Shown here: positions 6,486 through 16,538 of the stretch, one piece after another
Layout of the letters: each line of letters starts with the position of its first letter
How positions within the stretch are numbered: the first letter of the stretch is position 1
DNA from: Leuconostoc kimchii IMSNU 11154
GTDB lineage: Bacteria > Bacillota > Bacilli > Lactobacillales > Lactobacillaceae
Reading direction: 5' to 3'
DNA: 64,000 bases
Assembly (NCBI RefSeq): GCF_000092505.1
Contig: NC_014136.1
Location: 1,510,501-1,574,500, forward strand
Notes under the pieces: generated by a model
Told to the model about the DNA's origin: nothing
The model's database searches: none
What the model saw: the letters and a program-made list of their open reading frames with translations, nothing else
Made by a program: the position numbers and the translations under genes

Positions 6486-8770
6486 TGGGGAATCGGTATT
6501 TATTAATCATCAGTTTAATGATTGCTGCTATTGGGGGCTGTATTTACCGTTTAAATATTGTGACAGTTGTCTTGTTAGGAATAACGATTGCCGTTTTTTG
6601 CTTAAATTTTAACAAACAGAGTGCTTATTTATTTATTGTGTTAGCAATACCCTTTTTGTGTTATTTTGCCTACGACGCAAGCAGACTAGCACAACAGTCG
6701 TCACAAAAAGATAATGATTCAGCATCAGTTTGTGGTGTTATTTTACCGGATGAGATCATTATTAATGGTGATCGCCTGCAAGCAAATGCACACTTAGTAA
6801 GTGGTGAAACGGTACGGCTATATACTAAATTAACATCGCAATTAGAAAAACAGGCTTGGTCTTCAGAAAATCGTATCATGCATTTCCAAGGAATAGGGGA
6901 TTTTGCACGTATTAAGGCGCCAACAAATTTTAATCAATTTGACGCAAAAAGTTATTATGAAACGAAACATGTGACGCATCAAATCATCATAAAATCATGG
7001 ACAGTTCAACAGGCAAAAGGAACCAGCTTATGGCAAAAATGTCGATATCAGTTACATATTTGGCACGCAAAAGGCATCCATAATACGGAAACATTACCAC
7101 AGCCGTTAAGCGATTATGCGCAGGCATTGATTCTAGGCACAACGCCACAATCATTATACGGCAATAATCCAGGTGTTCAAACATTGGGGTTGATTCATCT
7201 ATTTAGTGTTTCTGGTTTTCACGTCTCTTATGTGTTGATGTTATTAATGGGAATTTTACGTCGATTATATGTTCCTAAAGAAATTTCAGCACTCATTGGC
7301 AGTGTTGTTTTACTGCTGTATTTTGTATTTGCTGGTGAGCCTGCGGTGCTTGTACGCGCCTTGATTGCTGGTTTAATTATGATGACGCGTCTAGCTGGCT
7401 GTCGCCGTGTACCTTCTGGCAGTGTTTGGGCGGTCAGTCTGCTAGGTAGTTTGATTTATGAACCAGGAATTTTATTATCTTTAGGTGGTCAACTATCTTT
7501 TGCACTGACATTTTGTTTAATATTTGTTAAAAAATTAAACTTCTGGCAAATTAATTTATTACTGAGTGCAGTCAGTTTACCATTGATTGTCAGTCAACAG
7601 TACACATGGCACATTCTACAAACAGTGACAAATTTTGCGGCAATACCTTTATTTAGTGCAATTATCGTGCCTTGTGTCATGATCGGTTTTTTTGGCCAAC
7701 TATTGCCGATCGTTATGCATCTAATGAATGCTGTGATTAAACTATTTGCACAAACAGTAGATGCCATAGCAAATCTGCCTGGTCAAATAGTAGTAGGGCA
7801 TATACCTTGGTTTTTTGTTATCTTACTATTCCTGCTATCACTCATTTTGTTTGTACGGCAAAAACGTATTGCACAATTTGCAAGAATAGGTTGGCTAGTA
7901 CTATTAACTTTGACCATGATTTGGACACATTTGCCATTGCATGGTGAAATAACCACGTTTGACATTGGCCAAGGAGACTCGGCTTTAATTCGAGAACCCT
8001 TTAATCGGACGGTCACATTAATTGATACTGGTGGTAAATTGACATTTGGTAATCAACAACCTTGGCAAGTACAATCCTTTCAGCGAACAAGTGGGGAAAC
8101 TGTTATCATAAATTATTTACATAGCCGAGGGATTAATCATATTGATAATTTAGTTTTAACACATCATGATTATGATCATATTGGGGATGCCAAAGTTATT
8201 CTGCAAAAAATGAAAGTGACACGTCTTGTGATGCCTGCAGGTATGAGCAATCAGCCAGCATTTGAACGAGAAATAAAACCTTATTTGAGAAAAACAGTTA
8301 TTTTTGAAGTCACGCAAGGGATATCAGTACCTGATTTGCCATTTCAGGTACTACATCCTTTTCAAACCGGTCAAGCAGGAAATGAGGATTCTGTGGCACT
8401 GTATGGCCAATTTGGTGGACAAACAATGTTTACATCAGGCGATTTAGATCAATCAGGGGAGACAGCTATTGCAGCACAATATCCAATGATGAAAGTTGAT
8501 ATATTGAAATTAGGCCATCATGGGTCTAAAACGTCAACGCATCCTGATGTTATAAAACAATGGCAACCTCATGTGGGCATTGTTTCTGCAGGTCGTAACA
8601 ACAGGTATCATCATCCACATGCGGAAACGTTAAAAACAATACAAGATTCTCATATGACACTGTTTAATACCCAAACACATGGTATGATAAGATATATTTA
8701 TACAAAGCAAAAAGGTCATTTTGAGGTAAAGTTAACACATGAACCTGCAGCAACTACAACAGCAAATTAA
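6485..8770 (+). CDS. comEC: DNA internalization channel protein ComEC/Rec2
   Basis: Polytopic membrane channel for single-stranded DNA uptake during transformation. The N-terminal part has membrane segments and an OB-like region. The competence domain core (LIHLFSVSGFHVSYV near residue 233) is present. The C-terminal third is a metallo-beta-lactamase-like domain with LTHHDYDHIGD (near 558) and LGHHGSKTSTHPD (near 677). 761 residues is full length. Its ATG overlaps the comEA stop by one base and it has no strong SD, suggesting translational coupling. No frameshift is seen, so uptake could be functional. Confidence 0.93.
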   Translation: MGNRYLLIISLMIAAIGGCIYRLNIVTVVLLGITIAVFCLNFNKQSAYLFIVLAIPFLCYFAYDASRLAQQSSQKDNDSASVCGVILPDEIIINGDRLQANAHLVSGETVRLYTKLTSQLEKQAWSSENRIMHFQGIGDFARIKAPTNFNQFDAKSYYETKHVTHQIIIKSWTVQQAKGTSLWQKCRYQLHIWHAKGIHNTETLPQPLSDYAQALILGTTPQSLYGNNPGVQTLGLIHLFSVSGFHVSYVLMLLMGILRRLYVPKEISALIGSVVLLLYFVFAGEPAVLVRALIAGLIMMTRLAGCRRVPSGSVWAVSLLGSLIYEPGILLSLGGQLSFALTFCLIFVKKLNFWQINLLLSAVSLPLIVSQQYTWHILQTVTNFAAIPLFSAIIVPCVMIGFFGQLLPIVMHLMNAVIKLFAQTVDAIANLPGQIVVGHIPWFFVILLFLLSLILFVRQKRIAQFARIGWLVLLTLTMIWTHLPLHGEITTFDIGQGDSALIREPFNRTVTLIDTGGKLTFGNQQPWQVQSFQRTSGETVIINYLHSRGINHIDNLVLTHHDYDHIGDAKVILQKMKVTRLVMPAGMSNQPAFEREIKPYLRKTVIFEVTQGISVPDLPFQVLHPFQTGQAGNEDSVALYGQFGGQTMFTSGDLDQSGETAIAAQYPMMKVDILKLGHHGSKTSTHPDVIKQWQPHVGIVSAGRNNRYHHPHAETLKTIQDSHMTLFNTQTHGMIRYIYTKQKGHFEVKLTHEPAATTTAN

Positions 8771-9737
8771 GAATCAAGCACTGGCTAATTTTTATGTTAT
8801 TCTCGGTGAAGAAGAGGCGCTGATTCAGCGAGCACAATCCGAATTTAAACAACTTATCCAACCACTTGATCGTGAGATGAACTATGCACAATTTGATTTA
8901 TCAATACAAAGTTTAGAGGATGTTATCAATGATGCCACGTCAATGCCATTTTTTGGTGAACGTCGTGTTGTTGTTGTTCAGAATCCAGATTTTTTGACGG
9001 CAAAAGGTAAAGTTTCGGATCAGACTCAGGTACAGTTTTTAGAGTTACTCGAAAAACCGGTGTCAGAAAATATCGTGGCTGTTTTTATTAACGACTTAAA
9101 AATTGATAAGCGTAAAAAAATAACGAAAATGTTATTAAAATATGCTGAAAGCATTGATCTACCTGCGTTAAACGAGCGGCAAGCTCAGCAAGCAGTTTCA
9201 AAAGAATTAGAAGCACGTGCTTATCGTATTGACCCAGACGCATTACAGGAGTTAACACTCAGAACAAATGCACATTATACAGCGATGCAAAATGAGTTAC
9301 CTAAACTGGTAGCTCAGGCAACACATACGAAACACATACAATTACAAGCAGTAAGCGCGCTTGTACCAAAAACGCTGACGGCCAATGTTTTTGATTTGGT
9401 GGATGCTGTTATGACACGTCAAACCAAAAAGGCATTGACGATATACCGTGATTTATTACAAAATGGCGAACCGGCATTACGTGTGAATGCTGTATTAACA
9501 GGACAGTTTCGATTATTATTACAGATTGCGGGATTAAAAGGCACTGAACAAGATATGAGTAAACAATTGGGTATACATCCGTATCGTGTCAAACTCGCAC
9601 GACAAATGCTAAAAAAATATGCATTGAGTTCATTACGGGCAAGTTATTTAGGCATGATTACGATTGAAATTAAATTGAAATCGACTAATCAAGAGCCTGA
9701 ATTGTTGTTTGAACGATTTATCTTAAAAAACAAATAA
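8739..9737 (+). CDS. holA: DNA polymerase III subunit delta
   Basis: Clamp-loader subunit that opens the sliding clamp during replication. 332 residues, with the family pattern at the N-terminus (YVILGEEEALIQRA near residue 18), the small AAA-type domains and a C-terminal collar domain. Location straight after comEC is the usual Firmicutes order. It overlaps the comEC end by 32 nt in another frame. GAGG about 12 nt upstream is the likely ribosome site. A shared terminator with rpsT follows. Confidence 0.92.
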   Translation: MNLQQLQQQIKNQALANFYVILGEEEALIQRAQSEFKQLIQPLDREMNYAQFDLSIQSLEDVINDATSMPFFGERRVVVVQNPDFLTAKGKVSDQTQVQFLELLEKPVSENIVAVFINDLKIDKRKKITKMLLKYAESIDLPALNERQAQQAVSKELEARAYRIDPDALQELTLRTNAHYTAMQNELPKLVAQATHTKHIQLQAVSALVPKTLTANVFDLVDAVMTRQTKKALTIYRDLLQNGEPALRVNAVLTGQFRLLLQIAGLKGTEQDMSKQLGIHPYRVKLARQMLKKYALSSLRASYLGMITIEIKLKSTNQEPELLFERFILKNK

Positions 9738-9750
9738 TGAGAACAAAATA

Positions 9751-9783
9751 AAAACGACTTGGATAGCTTCCAAGTCGTTTTTA
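9751..9783. terminator. Bidirectional terminator between holA and rpsT
   Basis: Stem AAAACGACTTGGA / TCCAAGTCGTTTT (13 bp) with a tetraloop and A/T runs on both sides. Confidence 0.88.
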
Positions 9784-9790
9784 TTGAATA

Positions 9791-10042
9791 TTACTTAACG
9801 TACTTAGCTAAACGTGACTTTTCACGTGAAGCTTTGTTCTTCTTAATCAAACCCTTTGAGTAGGCGTGATCAATTGCAGAAGAAGCAGTCTTGTATAATT
9901 CTGCTAAATTGTCTTCACCAGCAGCTGAAGCTTTTTCAAAACGCTTAACAGCTGTACGGTAAGCACTGAGTTGTGGTTCGTTACGATCATGTTGCTTTTT
10001 CGTAAGACGAACACGTTGAATTGCTGATTCAATAACAGGCAT
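9791..10042 (-). CDS. rpsT: 30S ribosomal protein S20
   Basis: Small basic protein (83 residues) that binds 16S rRNA early in 30S assembly. Begins MPVIESAIQRVRLTKKQ and ends with KKNKASREKSRLAKYVK, the usual helical, lysine-rich pattern. It lies 49 bp downstream of rpsO on the same strand with a good AAGGAG site and is probably cotranscribed with it. Genes on both sides are on the opposite strand. Confidence 0.96.
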   Translation of the reverse strand: MPVIESAIQRVRLTKKQHDRNEPQLSAYRTAVKRFEKASAAGEDNLAELYKTASSAIDHAYSKGLIKKNKASREKSRLAKYVK

Positions 10043-10091
10043 ATGTCTTTTCTCCTTAAATTTGATACGAGGTTTTCATGTAATCCTAAGA

Positions 10092-10361
10092 TTAACGACG
10101 CAAACCTAAGCGTTGGATCAATTCACGATAACGTTGAATATCAGTATTACGGAGGTAACGTAGTAAGTTACGACGGCTACCGATCTTCTTCATCAAACCA
10201 CGTTGTGAGTGGAAATCATGCTTGTGAGCTGCCATGTGTGTGTTCAACTCGTTAATATCAGCAGTTAAAACTGCGATTTGTACTTCAGCTGAACCTGTAT
10301 CGCCTTCGTGGCGGGCATATTCCGTGATGATTTCGTTCTTACGTTCTTGTGTAAGGGCCAT
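10092..10361 (-). CDS. rpsO: 30S ribosomal protein S15
   Basis: 89 residues starting [20 protein letters not shown] and containing the conserved GSAEVQIA, [11 protein letters not shown] and [10 protein letters not shown] segments; binds the 16S central domain. ATG 10361 is preferred because AAAGGTGG lies 8 nt upstream. In-frame ATGs farther upstream (10373, 10367) are within or before the ribosome site. The leader contains a hairpin, so autoregulation by S15 is possible. Confidence 0.96.
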   Translation of the reverse strand: MALTQERKNEIITEYARHEGDTGSAEVQIAVLTADINELNTHMAAHKHDFHSQRGLMKKIGSRRNLLRYLRNTDIQRYRELIQRLGLRR

Positions 10362-10384
10362 AATCATATCCACCTTTCTAAAAT

Positions 10385-10488
10385 GTCGCCAAAGACTGTG
10401 TAAAGCGACGGTGATACGCTAAACAAAGTAGTTGGTCATGTTGTTTATACAACAAATTTAATTATACGCGAATATTACTAAAATGCAA
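10385..10488 (-). promoter_or_regulatory. rpsO promoter and structured leader
   Basis: Minus-strand TTGCAT (10488-10483), 16-bp spacer, TATAAT (10466-10461). The leader of about 95 nt contains a GTTGT/ACAAC hairpin and a GTCGC/GCGAC stem (10409-10405 with 10389-10385) before the ribosome site. S15 commonly represses its own mRNA through leader structures; that role here is inference. Confidence 0.6.
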
Positions 10489-10587
10489 GCGTAGACAAGG
10501 ATGGAGTTATGGTAAAATAAATAAGTATATATAAAGTGTTCGTTGAATGCATCAATGACCAACAAACATGCTTAAAGGAGTAAGTAA

Positions 10588-10896
10588 ATGTCTGAAACAA
10601 CGATTTCAAAAGAAGAAGTTGCTCATGTTGCTAGTTTAGCAAAATTAGCGTTTAATGATACTGAATTAGAGCAGTTCACCACGCAATTGGATAGTATTTT
10701 GACTATTTTTGATACATTGGGTGAAGTTGATACAGAACAGGTTGAGCCAACCTACTCTGTCACCGAAAATGTGAATCATTTACGTCAAGATGTTGCAGAT
10801 AATTGGCATCAAAAGCAGGCGTTATTAAAAAATGCGCCACTTGAAGCAGCAGATTTGATCAAAGTACCAGCAATATTGGAGGGTGAGGGAGAATAA
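10588..10896 (+). CDS. gatC: Aspartyl/glutamyl-tRNA amidotransferase subunit C
   Basis: Subunit that holds GatA and GatB together in the enzyme converting Glu-tRNA(Gln) and Asp-tRNA(Asn) to the amide forms. 102 residues with the typical [12 protein letters not shown] start and the central [17 protein letters not shown] pattern. A strong AAAGGAG site is 7 nt before the ATG. First gene of gatCAB; a -10-like TAAAAT is present about 75 nt upstream. Confidence 0.94.
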   Translation: MSETTISKEEVAHVASLAKLAFNDTELEQFTTQLDSILTIFDTLGEVDTEQVEPTYSVTENVNHLRQDVADNWHQKQALLKNAPLEAADLIKVPAILEGEGE

Positions 10897-10898
10897 TC

Positions 10899-12365
10899 AT
10901 GACGATTAATTTTTTTGATAATGACTTAACTTCTTTACATGATAAATTAATAAATAAAGAGTTAACAGCTACTGAATTGACACAAGCGACATTAGATAAT
11001 ATTGCACAAACTGATGATCAATTAAATGCTTTTATTTCAACTAACCAAGAAGAAGCGCTTTTACAGGCTAAAAAAACAGATGAAGTGGCTAATTTTTCTG
11101 ATATTCTAACTGGGTTACCCGTTGGTTTGAAAGATAATTTGGCAACAAATGGTATTCAAACGACTGGCGCTTCGCGTATTTTAGAAGGTTTCAAACCTGT
11201 TTATGATGCGACAGTGGTTAGCAAATTGAACACAGCTGGTGCAATTTCCGTTGGTAAGACAAACATGGATGAATTTGCCATGGGTGGTTCAACAGAAACG
11301 TCTTACTACAAAAAAACGACCAATGCGTGGGATGCTACTAAGGTACCCGGTGGTTCATCAGGTGGTTCAGCAGCAGCTGTTGCAGGTGGATTGGTACCAT
11401 TTGCACTGGGATCAGATACAGGTGGTTCAATACGCCAACCTGCTGCGTTTAATGGTATTGTTGGTTTGAAGCCAACTTACGGTCGTGTCTCTCGTTGGGG
11501 GTTGTTTGCAATGGCATCATCTCTGGATCAAGTGGGACCGTTCACGCGTACTGTGAAGGATAATGCTCTGGTTTTAAATACCATTGCTGGTTTTGACGAA
11601 AAAGATTCAACGTCTGCTGACCGTGATGTACCAGATTTCACAGCTAAGTTAACTGGTAATGTGAAGGGTTTGAAAATTGCGGTACCTAAAGAGTATTTTG
11701 GTGAAGGCATTGATCCCAAAGTAGCAAGCACTGTTAAAGCTGCAATAGCACAACTTGAGGCACTAGGTGCGACGGTTGACGAAGTGAGTTTGCCACATAC
11801 GAAGTATGGTGTCGCCGCTTATTATATTATTATGTCTTCAGAAGCGTCATCTAACTTGCAACGATATGATGGTGTGCGTTATGGCTTTCGAGCAGATGAC
11901 GTTAAAAACCTAGAAGACTTGTACATCAAAACACGTTCTGAGGGCTTTGGAGATGAAGTCAAGCGCCGTATTATGCTTGGCACATTTTCACTGTCTGCAG
12001 GTGCTTATGATGCGTTCTTTAAAAAAGCAGCAAAAATCAGAACGTTACTGATTGAAGATTTTAATCGTGTTTTTGCTGATTACGATGTGATTGTTGGACC
12101 AACAGCGCCAACTGTTGCATATGGCATAGGTGAAGAAATTGATGACCCAACGGCGATGTACTTAGCTGATGCCTTAACAATTCCAGTTAACTTAGCTGGT
12201 TTGCCAGGATTGTCTGTCAATGCTGGATTTGTAGATGGCTTACCAGTTGGTTTACAGATTATTGGTAAACCATTTGATGAAGCAACTGTTTATCAAACAG
12301 GCTATGCTTTTGAACAGGCGAGTCGCTTATTTGAACAGTTACCAAAAATTGCTAAAAAATATTAA
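10899..12365 (+). CDS. gatA: Aspartyl/glutamyl-tRNA amidotransferase subunit A
   Basis: Amidase-signature subunit that releases ammonia from glutamine. 488 residues. Catalytic Lys-cis-Ser-Ser triad is visible: K in GLPVGLKDN (near 78), [16 protein letters not shown] (near 151) and [11 protein letters not shown] (near 175). Begins 2 nt after gatC with GGGAG upstream. Intact. Confidence 0.95.
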   Translation: MTINFFDNDLTSLHDKLINKELTATELTQATLDNIAQTDDQLNAFISTNQEEALLQAKKTDEVANFSDILTGLPVGLKDNLATNGIQTTGASRILEGFKPVYDATVVSKLNTAGAISVGKTNMDEFAMGGSTETSYYKKTTNAWDATKVPGGSSGGSAAAVAGGLVPFALGSDTGGSIRQPAAFNGIVGLKPTYGRVSRWGLFAMASSLDQVGPFTRTVKDNALVLNTIAGFDEKDSTSADRDVPDFTAKLTGNVKGLKIAVPKEYFGEGIDPKVASTVKAAIAQLEALGATVDEVSLPHTKYGVAAYYIIMSSEASSNLQRYDGVRYGFRADDVKNLEDLYIKTRSEGFGDEVKRRIMLGTFSLSAGAYDAFFKKAAKIRTLLIEDFNRVFADYDVIVGPTAPTVAYGIGEEIDDPTAMYLADALTIPVNLAGLPGLSVNAGFVDGLPVGLQIIGKPFDEATVYQTGYAFEQASRLFEQLPKIAKKY

Positions 12366-12372
12366 GCTAAGA

Positions 12373-12453
12373 GGGAGGAAACGCGTGAGATAATTGATTA
12401 TTGGGTAGCAGTTTTGGTATTTAGTAATCATGATTGACTTACGCTCTAAAATT
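12373..12453 (+). promoter_or_regulatory. gatB ribosome site separated from the ATG by a long hairpin
   Basis: GGGAGG at 12373-12378 is followed after 4 nt by GCGTGAG (12383-12389), which pairs with CTTACGC (12438-12444; one G-U). Inside, TGATTATT (12395-12402) pairs with AGTAATCA (12423-12430; one G-U). Nine bases then reach ATG 12454, which has no local SD. An in-frame ATG at 12430 is buried in the stem. Confidence 0.65.
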
Positions 12454-13893
12454 ATGGCAACAGGAAATTTTGAAACAACGATTGGCCTTGAAGTCCACGT
12501 TGAAATGCAGACAAACTCTAAGCTTATGTCACCTTCACCAGTGCACTATGGTGATAAGCCCAATGAAAATACGAACGTCATTGATTTTGGGTATCCTGGT
12601 GTTTTACCAGTAGCTAACAAAGGCGCCTTAGAATACGGTATGCGTGCTGCACTTGCGTTGCATGCCACGATTTCACCATTTATTCGTTGGGATCGTAAAA
12701 ACTATTTTTACCCTGATAATCCTAAAGCTTATCAAACAACGCAATCACAAACGCCGCTTGGTAAAAATGGTTATTTAGATGTTGTACTAGAAGACGGCAC
12801 AACTAAACGTGTTAGAATTAAAGAACTTCATGTTGAAGAGGACGCCGGTAAGAATACACATGGTACCGATGGTTATTCTTATGTTGATTTGAATCGTCAA
12901 GGCACGCCATTGATTGAAATTGTGTCTGAACCAGACATTGCGTCACCAGATGAAGCTTATGCTTATTTGGAACAATTGCGACAAGCAATTTTGTTTACGG
13001 GTATCTCGGAAGCAAAAATGCAGGAAGGTCAAATGCGTGCTGATGTCAATATTTCAATACGGCCATATGGTTCATCTGAATATGGCACTAAGGTTGAAAT
13101 GAAGAACATTAACTCGTTTAACTATGTGCGCAATGCCTTAATTTTTGAAGAGAAACGTCAAGCGGAAGTACTACGCTCTGGCGGTATTATTCAGCAAGAA
13201 ACACGACGCTATAATGAACCCACAAAGTCAACGATATTGATGCGTGTTAAAGAGGGAGCGGATGACTATCGTTACTTCCCAGAACCTGACCTAGCACCGG
13301 TTGTCATTGATCAAAATTGGATTGATAAAGTTGCTGATGAACTGCCAAAGTCTGCCGGTGATCGTCAAAAAGATTATGTGTCAACTTTGGGAATTGAACC
13401 TTATGATGCCGAAGTATTAACACAGACGCTCGCCATGTCTGATTTTTATGATGCGACTGTTACTGCAGGAGCAGATGCAAAGCGTGCAGCAAACTATTTG
13501 ATTGGTGATGTGAACGCATTTATGAATAAACATCAAGTTGAATTGCAAGAGACGCAATTGACACCAGAACATTTAGCTGGCATGATTAAATTAATTGAAT
13601 CTGGTACGATTTCAACAAAACAAGCTAAACAAGTTTTTGAAGCAATCATGGCTGGTGAAGAACCAGAAGCATTTGCTAAGAAAAATGGGCTAGTACAAAT
13701 TAGTGATCCAGAGATTTTGTTAACTTGGATTACTGAAGTATTGGATAACAACCCACAATCCATTGAAGATTTTAAAGGTGGTAAGGACCGTGCAACAGGC
13801 TATTTGATTGGGCAACTTATGAAGATGTCAAAAGGTCAGGCAAATCCTGGTGTGATGAATAAGTTATTATTAGCTGAATTGGCTAAACGTTGA
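12454..13893 (+). CDS. gatB: Aspartyl/glutamyl-tRNA amidotransferase subunit B
   Basis: Kinase and tRNA-binding subunit of GatCAB. Starts [23 protein letters not shown], matching the family start. Also visible are the cradle-domain motifs ([58 protein letters not shown]) and the C-terminal YqeY-like tail. ATG 12454 is chosen over 12430 because the first eight residues from 12430 (MIDLRSKI) are extra to the family and that ATG lies in a predicted stem. Confidence 0.94.
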   Translation: MATGNFETTIGLEVHVEMQTNSKLMSPSPVHYGDKPNENTNVIDFGYPGVLPVANKGALEYGMRAALALHATISPFIRWDRKNYFYPDNPKAYQTTQSQTPLGKNGYLDVVLEDGTTKRVRIKELHVEEDAGKNTHGTDGYSYVDLNRQGTPLIEIVSEPDIASPDEAYAYLEQLRQAILFTGISEAKMQEGQMRADVNISIRPYGSSEYGTKVEMKNINSFNYVRNALIFEEKRQAEVLRSGGIIQQETRRYNEPTKSTILMRVKEGADDYRYFPEPDLAPVVIDQNWIDKVADELPKSAGDRQKDYVSTLGIEPYDAEVLTQTLAMSDFYDATVTAGADAKRAANYLIGDVNAFMNKHQVELQETQLTPEHLAGMIKLIESGTISTKQAKQVFEAIMAGEEPEAFAKKNGLVQISDPEILLTWITEVLDNNPQSIEDFKGGKDRATGYLIGQLMKMSKGQANPGVMNKLLLAELAKR

Positions 13894-13930
13894 TTTTCAA
13901 GCAGGCATTTGCCTGTGTACATAATTTTTA

Positions 13931-14003
13931 GGAAAGGATCGTGTGGCACGGCAACGTGCTTTGTAATAATTGTTTTTAAGCTATTATTACGACACACTTT
14001 AAC
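13931..14003 (+). promoter_or_regulatory. dagK-like gene ribosome site separated from the ATG by a three-way structure
   Basis: GGAAAGGA is followed by GTGTG (13941-13945) pairing with CACAC (13993-13997). Enclosed are a GCACG-GCAA-CGTGC hairpin (13946-13959) and an 8-bp stem GTAATAAT (13963-13970) with ATTATTAC (13983-13990). Six bases then reach ATG 14004, which lacks a nearby SD. Confidence 0.62.
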
Positions 14004-14993
14004 ATGAGAGCACGAATTATATACAATCCGACATCGGGTCGTGAGGCCATTAAGCGTGAAATGTTGGATATTTTACGTGTGTATGAGCAAGCGGGTTATG
14101 AAACATCAGCTTTTGCGACGACACCTGAGCCAATGTCAGCAGCTAAAGAGGCTAAACGTGCAGCGGAAGCAGGATTTGATTTAATTGTTGCGGCTGGTGG
14201 TGACGGGACGATTAATGAAGTCGTTAATGGACTAGCACCACTATCAAAGCGGCCAATGATGGCGGTTATTCCAGCTGGTACAACTAACGATTATGCACGT
14301 GCTTTAAAATTACCACGTGATGAGCCTTTAGAATCAGCTAAAATCATTTTTCAACATGAAACAATCAAAATGGACATTGGTAAAATAGATCAGTCAGGTG
14401 ATACTAAATACTTTATGAACATTGCGGCACTTGGTACGATTAGTGAAGTGACATATGCTGTCCCGTCATTGATGAAGTCATTATACGGTTATTTGGCATA
14501 TCTTGTTAAGGGTGCAGAATTAATTACACGGATCAAGCCGGTTAATGCTAAGGTAACTTATGATGATGGTGAATATTCTGGAAAAATTTCAATGATCTTT
14601 TTAGCTTTAACGAATTCAGTTGGTGGATTTGAATCAATTGTGCCTGATGCTAAATTGGACGATGGCAAGTTCACATTATTAATTGTTAAGGAATCTAACT
14701 TAGCTCAAATTTTACAGATAGTGGCTCAAATGTTAAATGGTGGTAAGCACATTGATAACGCACGTATGATCTACAAAAAAACCAATAAAGTTGAAATTAC
14801 GCCATTAGATGATGACCAGTTAAAAGTTAATTTGGATGGTGAATATGGCGGTGATGCGCCAATGTTATTTACAGATTTGCAGCAACATATTGAATTTGTT
14901 GCTAACCGTTCTGGTATGCCAGAAGCAGCAACAATTTCTGATCAAACGAAACAAAAGTTTATGGCCGACGTCGAAAAACTCGACGTTAAATAA
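14004..14993 (+). CDS. Diacylglycerol kinase family lipid kinase (DgkB/YegS-like)
   Basis: Soluble lipid kinase that probably phosphorylates diacylglycerol, recycling lipid left from lipoteichoic acid synthesis. 329 residues. The DAGK catalytic start RARIIYNPTSGRE, the nucleotide-binding AAGGDGTINEVVNGL (near 63) and IPAGTTNDYARAL (near 91) are clear, as is the C-terminal LDGEYGGDAP segment. It lies between gatB and rlmCD, a typical Firmicutes neighbourhood. The 3' end carries an ACGTCG/CGACGT hairpin. Called a DgkB type; sphingosine-kinase-like specificity cannot be excluded. Confidence 0.88.
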   Translation: MRARIIYNPTSGREAIKREMLDILRVYEQAGYETSAFATTPEPMSAAKEAKRAAEAGFDLIVAAGGDGTINEVVNGLAPLSKRPMMAVIPAGTTNDYARALKLPRDEPLESAKIIFQHETIKMDIGKIDQSGDTKYFMNIAALGTISEVTYAVPSLMKSLYGYLAYLVKGAELITRIKPVNAKVTYDDGEYSGKISMIFLALTNSVGGFESIVPDAKLDDGKFTLLIVKESNLAQILQIVAQMLNGGKHIDNARMIYKKTNKVEITPLDDDQLKVNLDGEYGGDAPMLFTDLQQHIEFVANRSGMPEAATISDQTKQKFMADVEKLDVK

Positions 14994-15024
14994 AGTTGAC
15001 AGTGGGTGTCGAAAAACCCAAGAA

Positions 15025-15073
15025 AAGGAGAAGTGTCGAAGAATTTTATCAAATTCTTCGACACTAAAACATC
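15025..15073 (+). promoter_or_regulatory. rlmCD ribosome site separated from the ATG by a perfect hairpin
   Basis: AAGGAG (15025-15030) is followed after 2 nt by a perfect 14-bp stem: 15033-15046 with 15051-15064, loop TATC. Nine bases (TAAAACATC) then reach ATG 15074. No T run follows, so it is not a terminator. The clearest of the structured-spacer ribosome sites in this window. Confidence 0.78.
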
Positions 15074-16468
15074 ATGGCAAAAGCTAATCGTGTTTACAAA
15101 ACAGCAGTTCCAGTAACAAAGAACCAAGAAATCGAAGGTGAAGTCATTGACATCACTTATCAAGGTATGGGAGTTGTCAAAATTGATAATTTTCCTATTT
15201 TTGTCATTGACGCCATTCCTGGTGAAGTGATTAAAGTTGGCATAACCAAAGTGCTTAAAAATTATGCATTTGGGCGTGTTGTGTCACGTATTCAAGAATC
15301 TTCAAATCGTGCCGAGCATGTGGATAAAGTTGCAATCACAACAGGAATTGCACCATTAGCAAATCTTAAATATGACGCACAGCTAGCATTTAAACAACAT
15401 CAAATCGAACAAATGTTTAAAAAGGTTAATGTGCCAGTTGAAGTTAAACCAACAATTGGTATGGCCGATCCAACTAAATACCGTAACAAGGCGCAAGTGC
15501 CAGTTCAATTGATCAATGGCAGATTAGAAACTGGATTTTATCGTCGTGGCTCACATAAATTGGTACCTGTTGAAGATTTTTATATTCAAGATCCTAAAGT
15601 TGATGAAGCAGTGACAGTGACGCGTGATATTTTGCGTGATTTAGGTCTTTCGGCTTATGATGAAGAGACAAACAAAGGTGTTGTGCGCCATATTATGGCA
15701 CGCAGAGGTTATTATTCACATGAATTGATGGTTGTCATTATAACAAACACAAAAAAGTTGCCAGAAGAGCAGGAAATTGCGACAAGGTTGCAGGCAAAAC
15801 TACCTGAATTGAAGAGCTTTATCCACAATATTAATAATCATGACACGAATGTGATCATGGGGCAATGGAATGAAACTGTTTGGGGTGAAGATGAAATCCA
15901 TGATCAACTCATGGGCAAAGATTTTGTGATTGGTCCCAACTCGTTTTATCAAGTTAACCCACAAACGACAGCAACATTGTATACGTTAGCTGCTGAAAAA
16001 GCTGGTCTAAAAAAGACAGACACAGTTGTTGATGCGTATTCTGGTATTGGTACAATTACATTATCAATTGCTGATAAAGTTAAGAAAATTTATGGTGTTG
16101 AAGTTGTTGAAAATGCAGTTGAAGACGCTGAAAAGAATGCCAAAAACAATCATATTGATAACGTTGAATTTGTAACAGCTGATGCGCCAGAGCAGATGGT
16201 TAAATGGGCCGAAGATGGCCTAAAACCAAATGTTGTGTTCGTTGATCCACCACGTAAGGGATTAACATCTGAATTGATTTCAGCTGTTAGTGCTATGAAA
16301 CCAGAAACATTTGTTTATATTAGTTGTAACCCAGCAACATTAGCACGTGATGCTGTTCAAATTTTGGCAGAAGGGTTTGAAATTGATGGGGCAGTTCAGC
16401 CGCTTGATCAGTTTCCACAAACAACACATGTGGAAAGTGTGACTGTTTTCAAACGCGTAACGAAGTAA
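15074..16468 (+). CDS. rlmCD: 23S rRNA (uracil-5-)-methyltransferase, RlmCD/RumA type
   Basis: SAM-dependent methyltransferase of the TrmA/RumA family (464 residues). An N-terminal TRAM domain (EIEGEVIDITYQGMGVVK) precedes a methyltransferase core with DAYSGIGTITL (near 324), VDPPRKGL (near 394) and the catalytic ISCNPATLARD (near 419). Single Gram-positive enzymes of this type methylate U747 and U1939, which is why RlmCD is chosen; other RumA paralogues are possible. Translation probably starts across the hairpin leader. No terminator is obvious before the pyrG promoter. Confidence 0.88.
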   Translation: MAKANRVYKTAVPVTKNQEIEGEVIDITYQGMGVVKIDNFPIFVIDAIPGEVIKVGITKVLKNYAFGRVVSRIQESSNRAEHVDKVAITTGIAPLANLKYDAQLAFKQHQIEQMFKKVNVPVEVKPTIGMADPTKYRNKAQVPVQLINGRLETGFYRRGSHKLVPVEDFYIQDPKVDEAVTVTRDILRDLGLSAYDEETNKGVVRHIMARRGYYSHELMVVIITNTKKLPEEQEIATRLQAKLPELKSFIHNINNHDTNVIMGQWNETVWGEDEIHDQLMGKDFVIGPNSFYQVNPQTTATLYTLAAEKAGLKKTDTVVDAYSGIGTITLSIADKVKKIYGVEVVENAVEDAEKNAKNNHIDNVEFVTADAPEQMVKWAEDGLKPNVVFVDPPRKGLTSELISAVSAMKPETFVYISCNPATLARDAVQILAEGFEIDGAVQPLDQFPQTTHVESVTVFKRVTK

Positions 16469-16503
16469 GCAACTAGTAATCTGTTAAAATTGTGTATAAA
16501 TAT

Positions 16504-16538
16504 TTGACAAAAATAAGTTAACTCTGTATTATATATTA
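16504..16538 (+). promoter_or_regulatory. pyrG promoter
   Basis: TTGACA (16504-16509), 17-bp spacer and TATTAT (16527-16532) place the start at the first G of GGGCTCCC at 16539. Confidence 0.8.

Noticed and set aside
12430..12453. ATG 12430 as the start of gatB
   Set aside because: Adds residues not seen in the family, lies in a predicted stem and has no SD.
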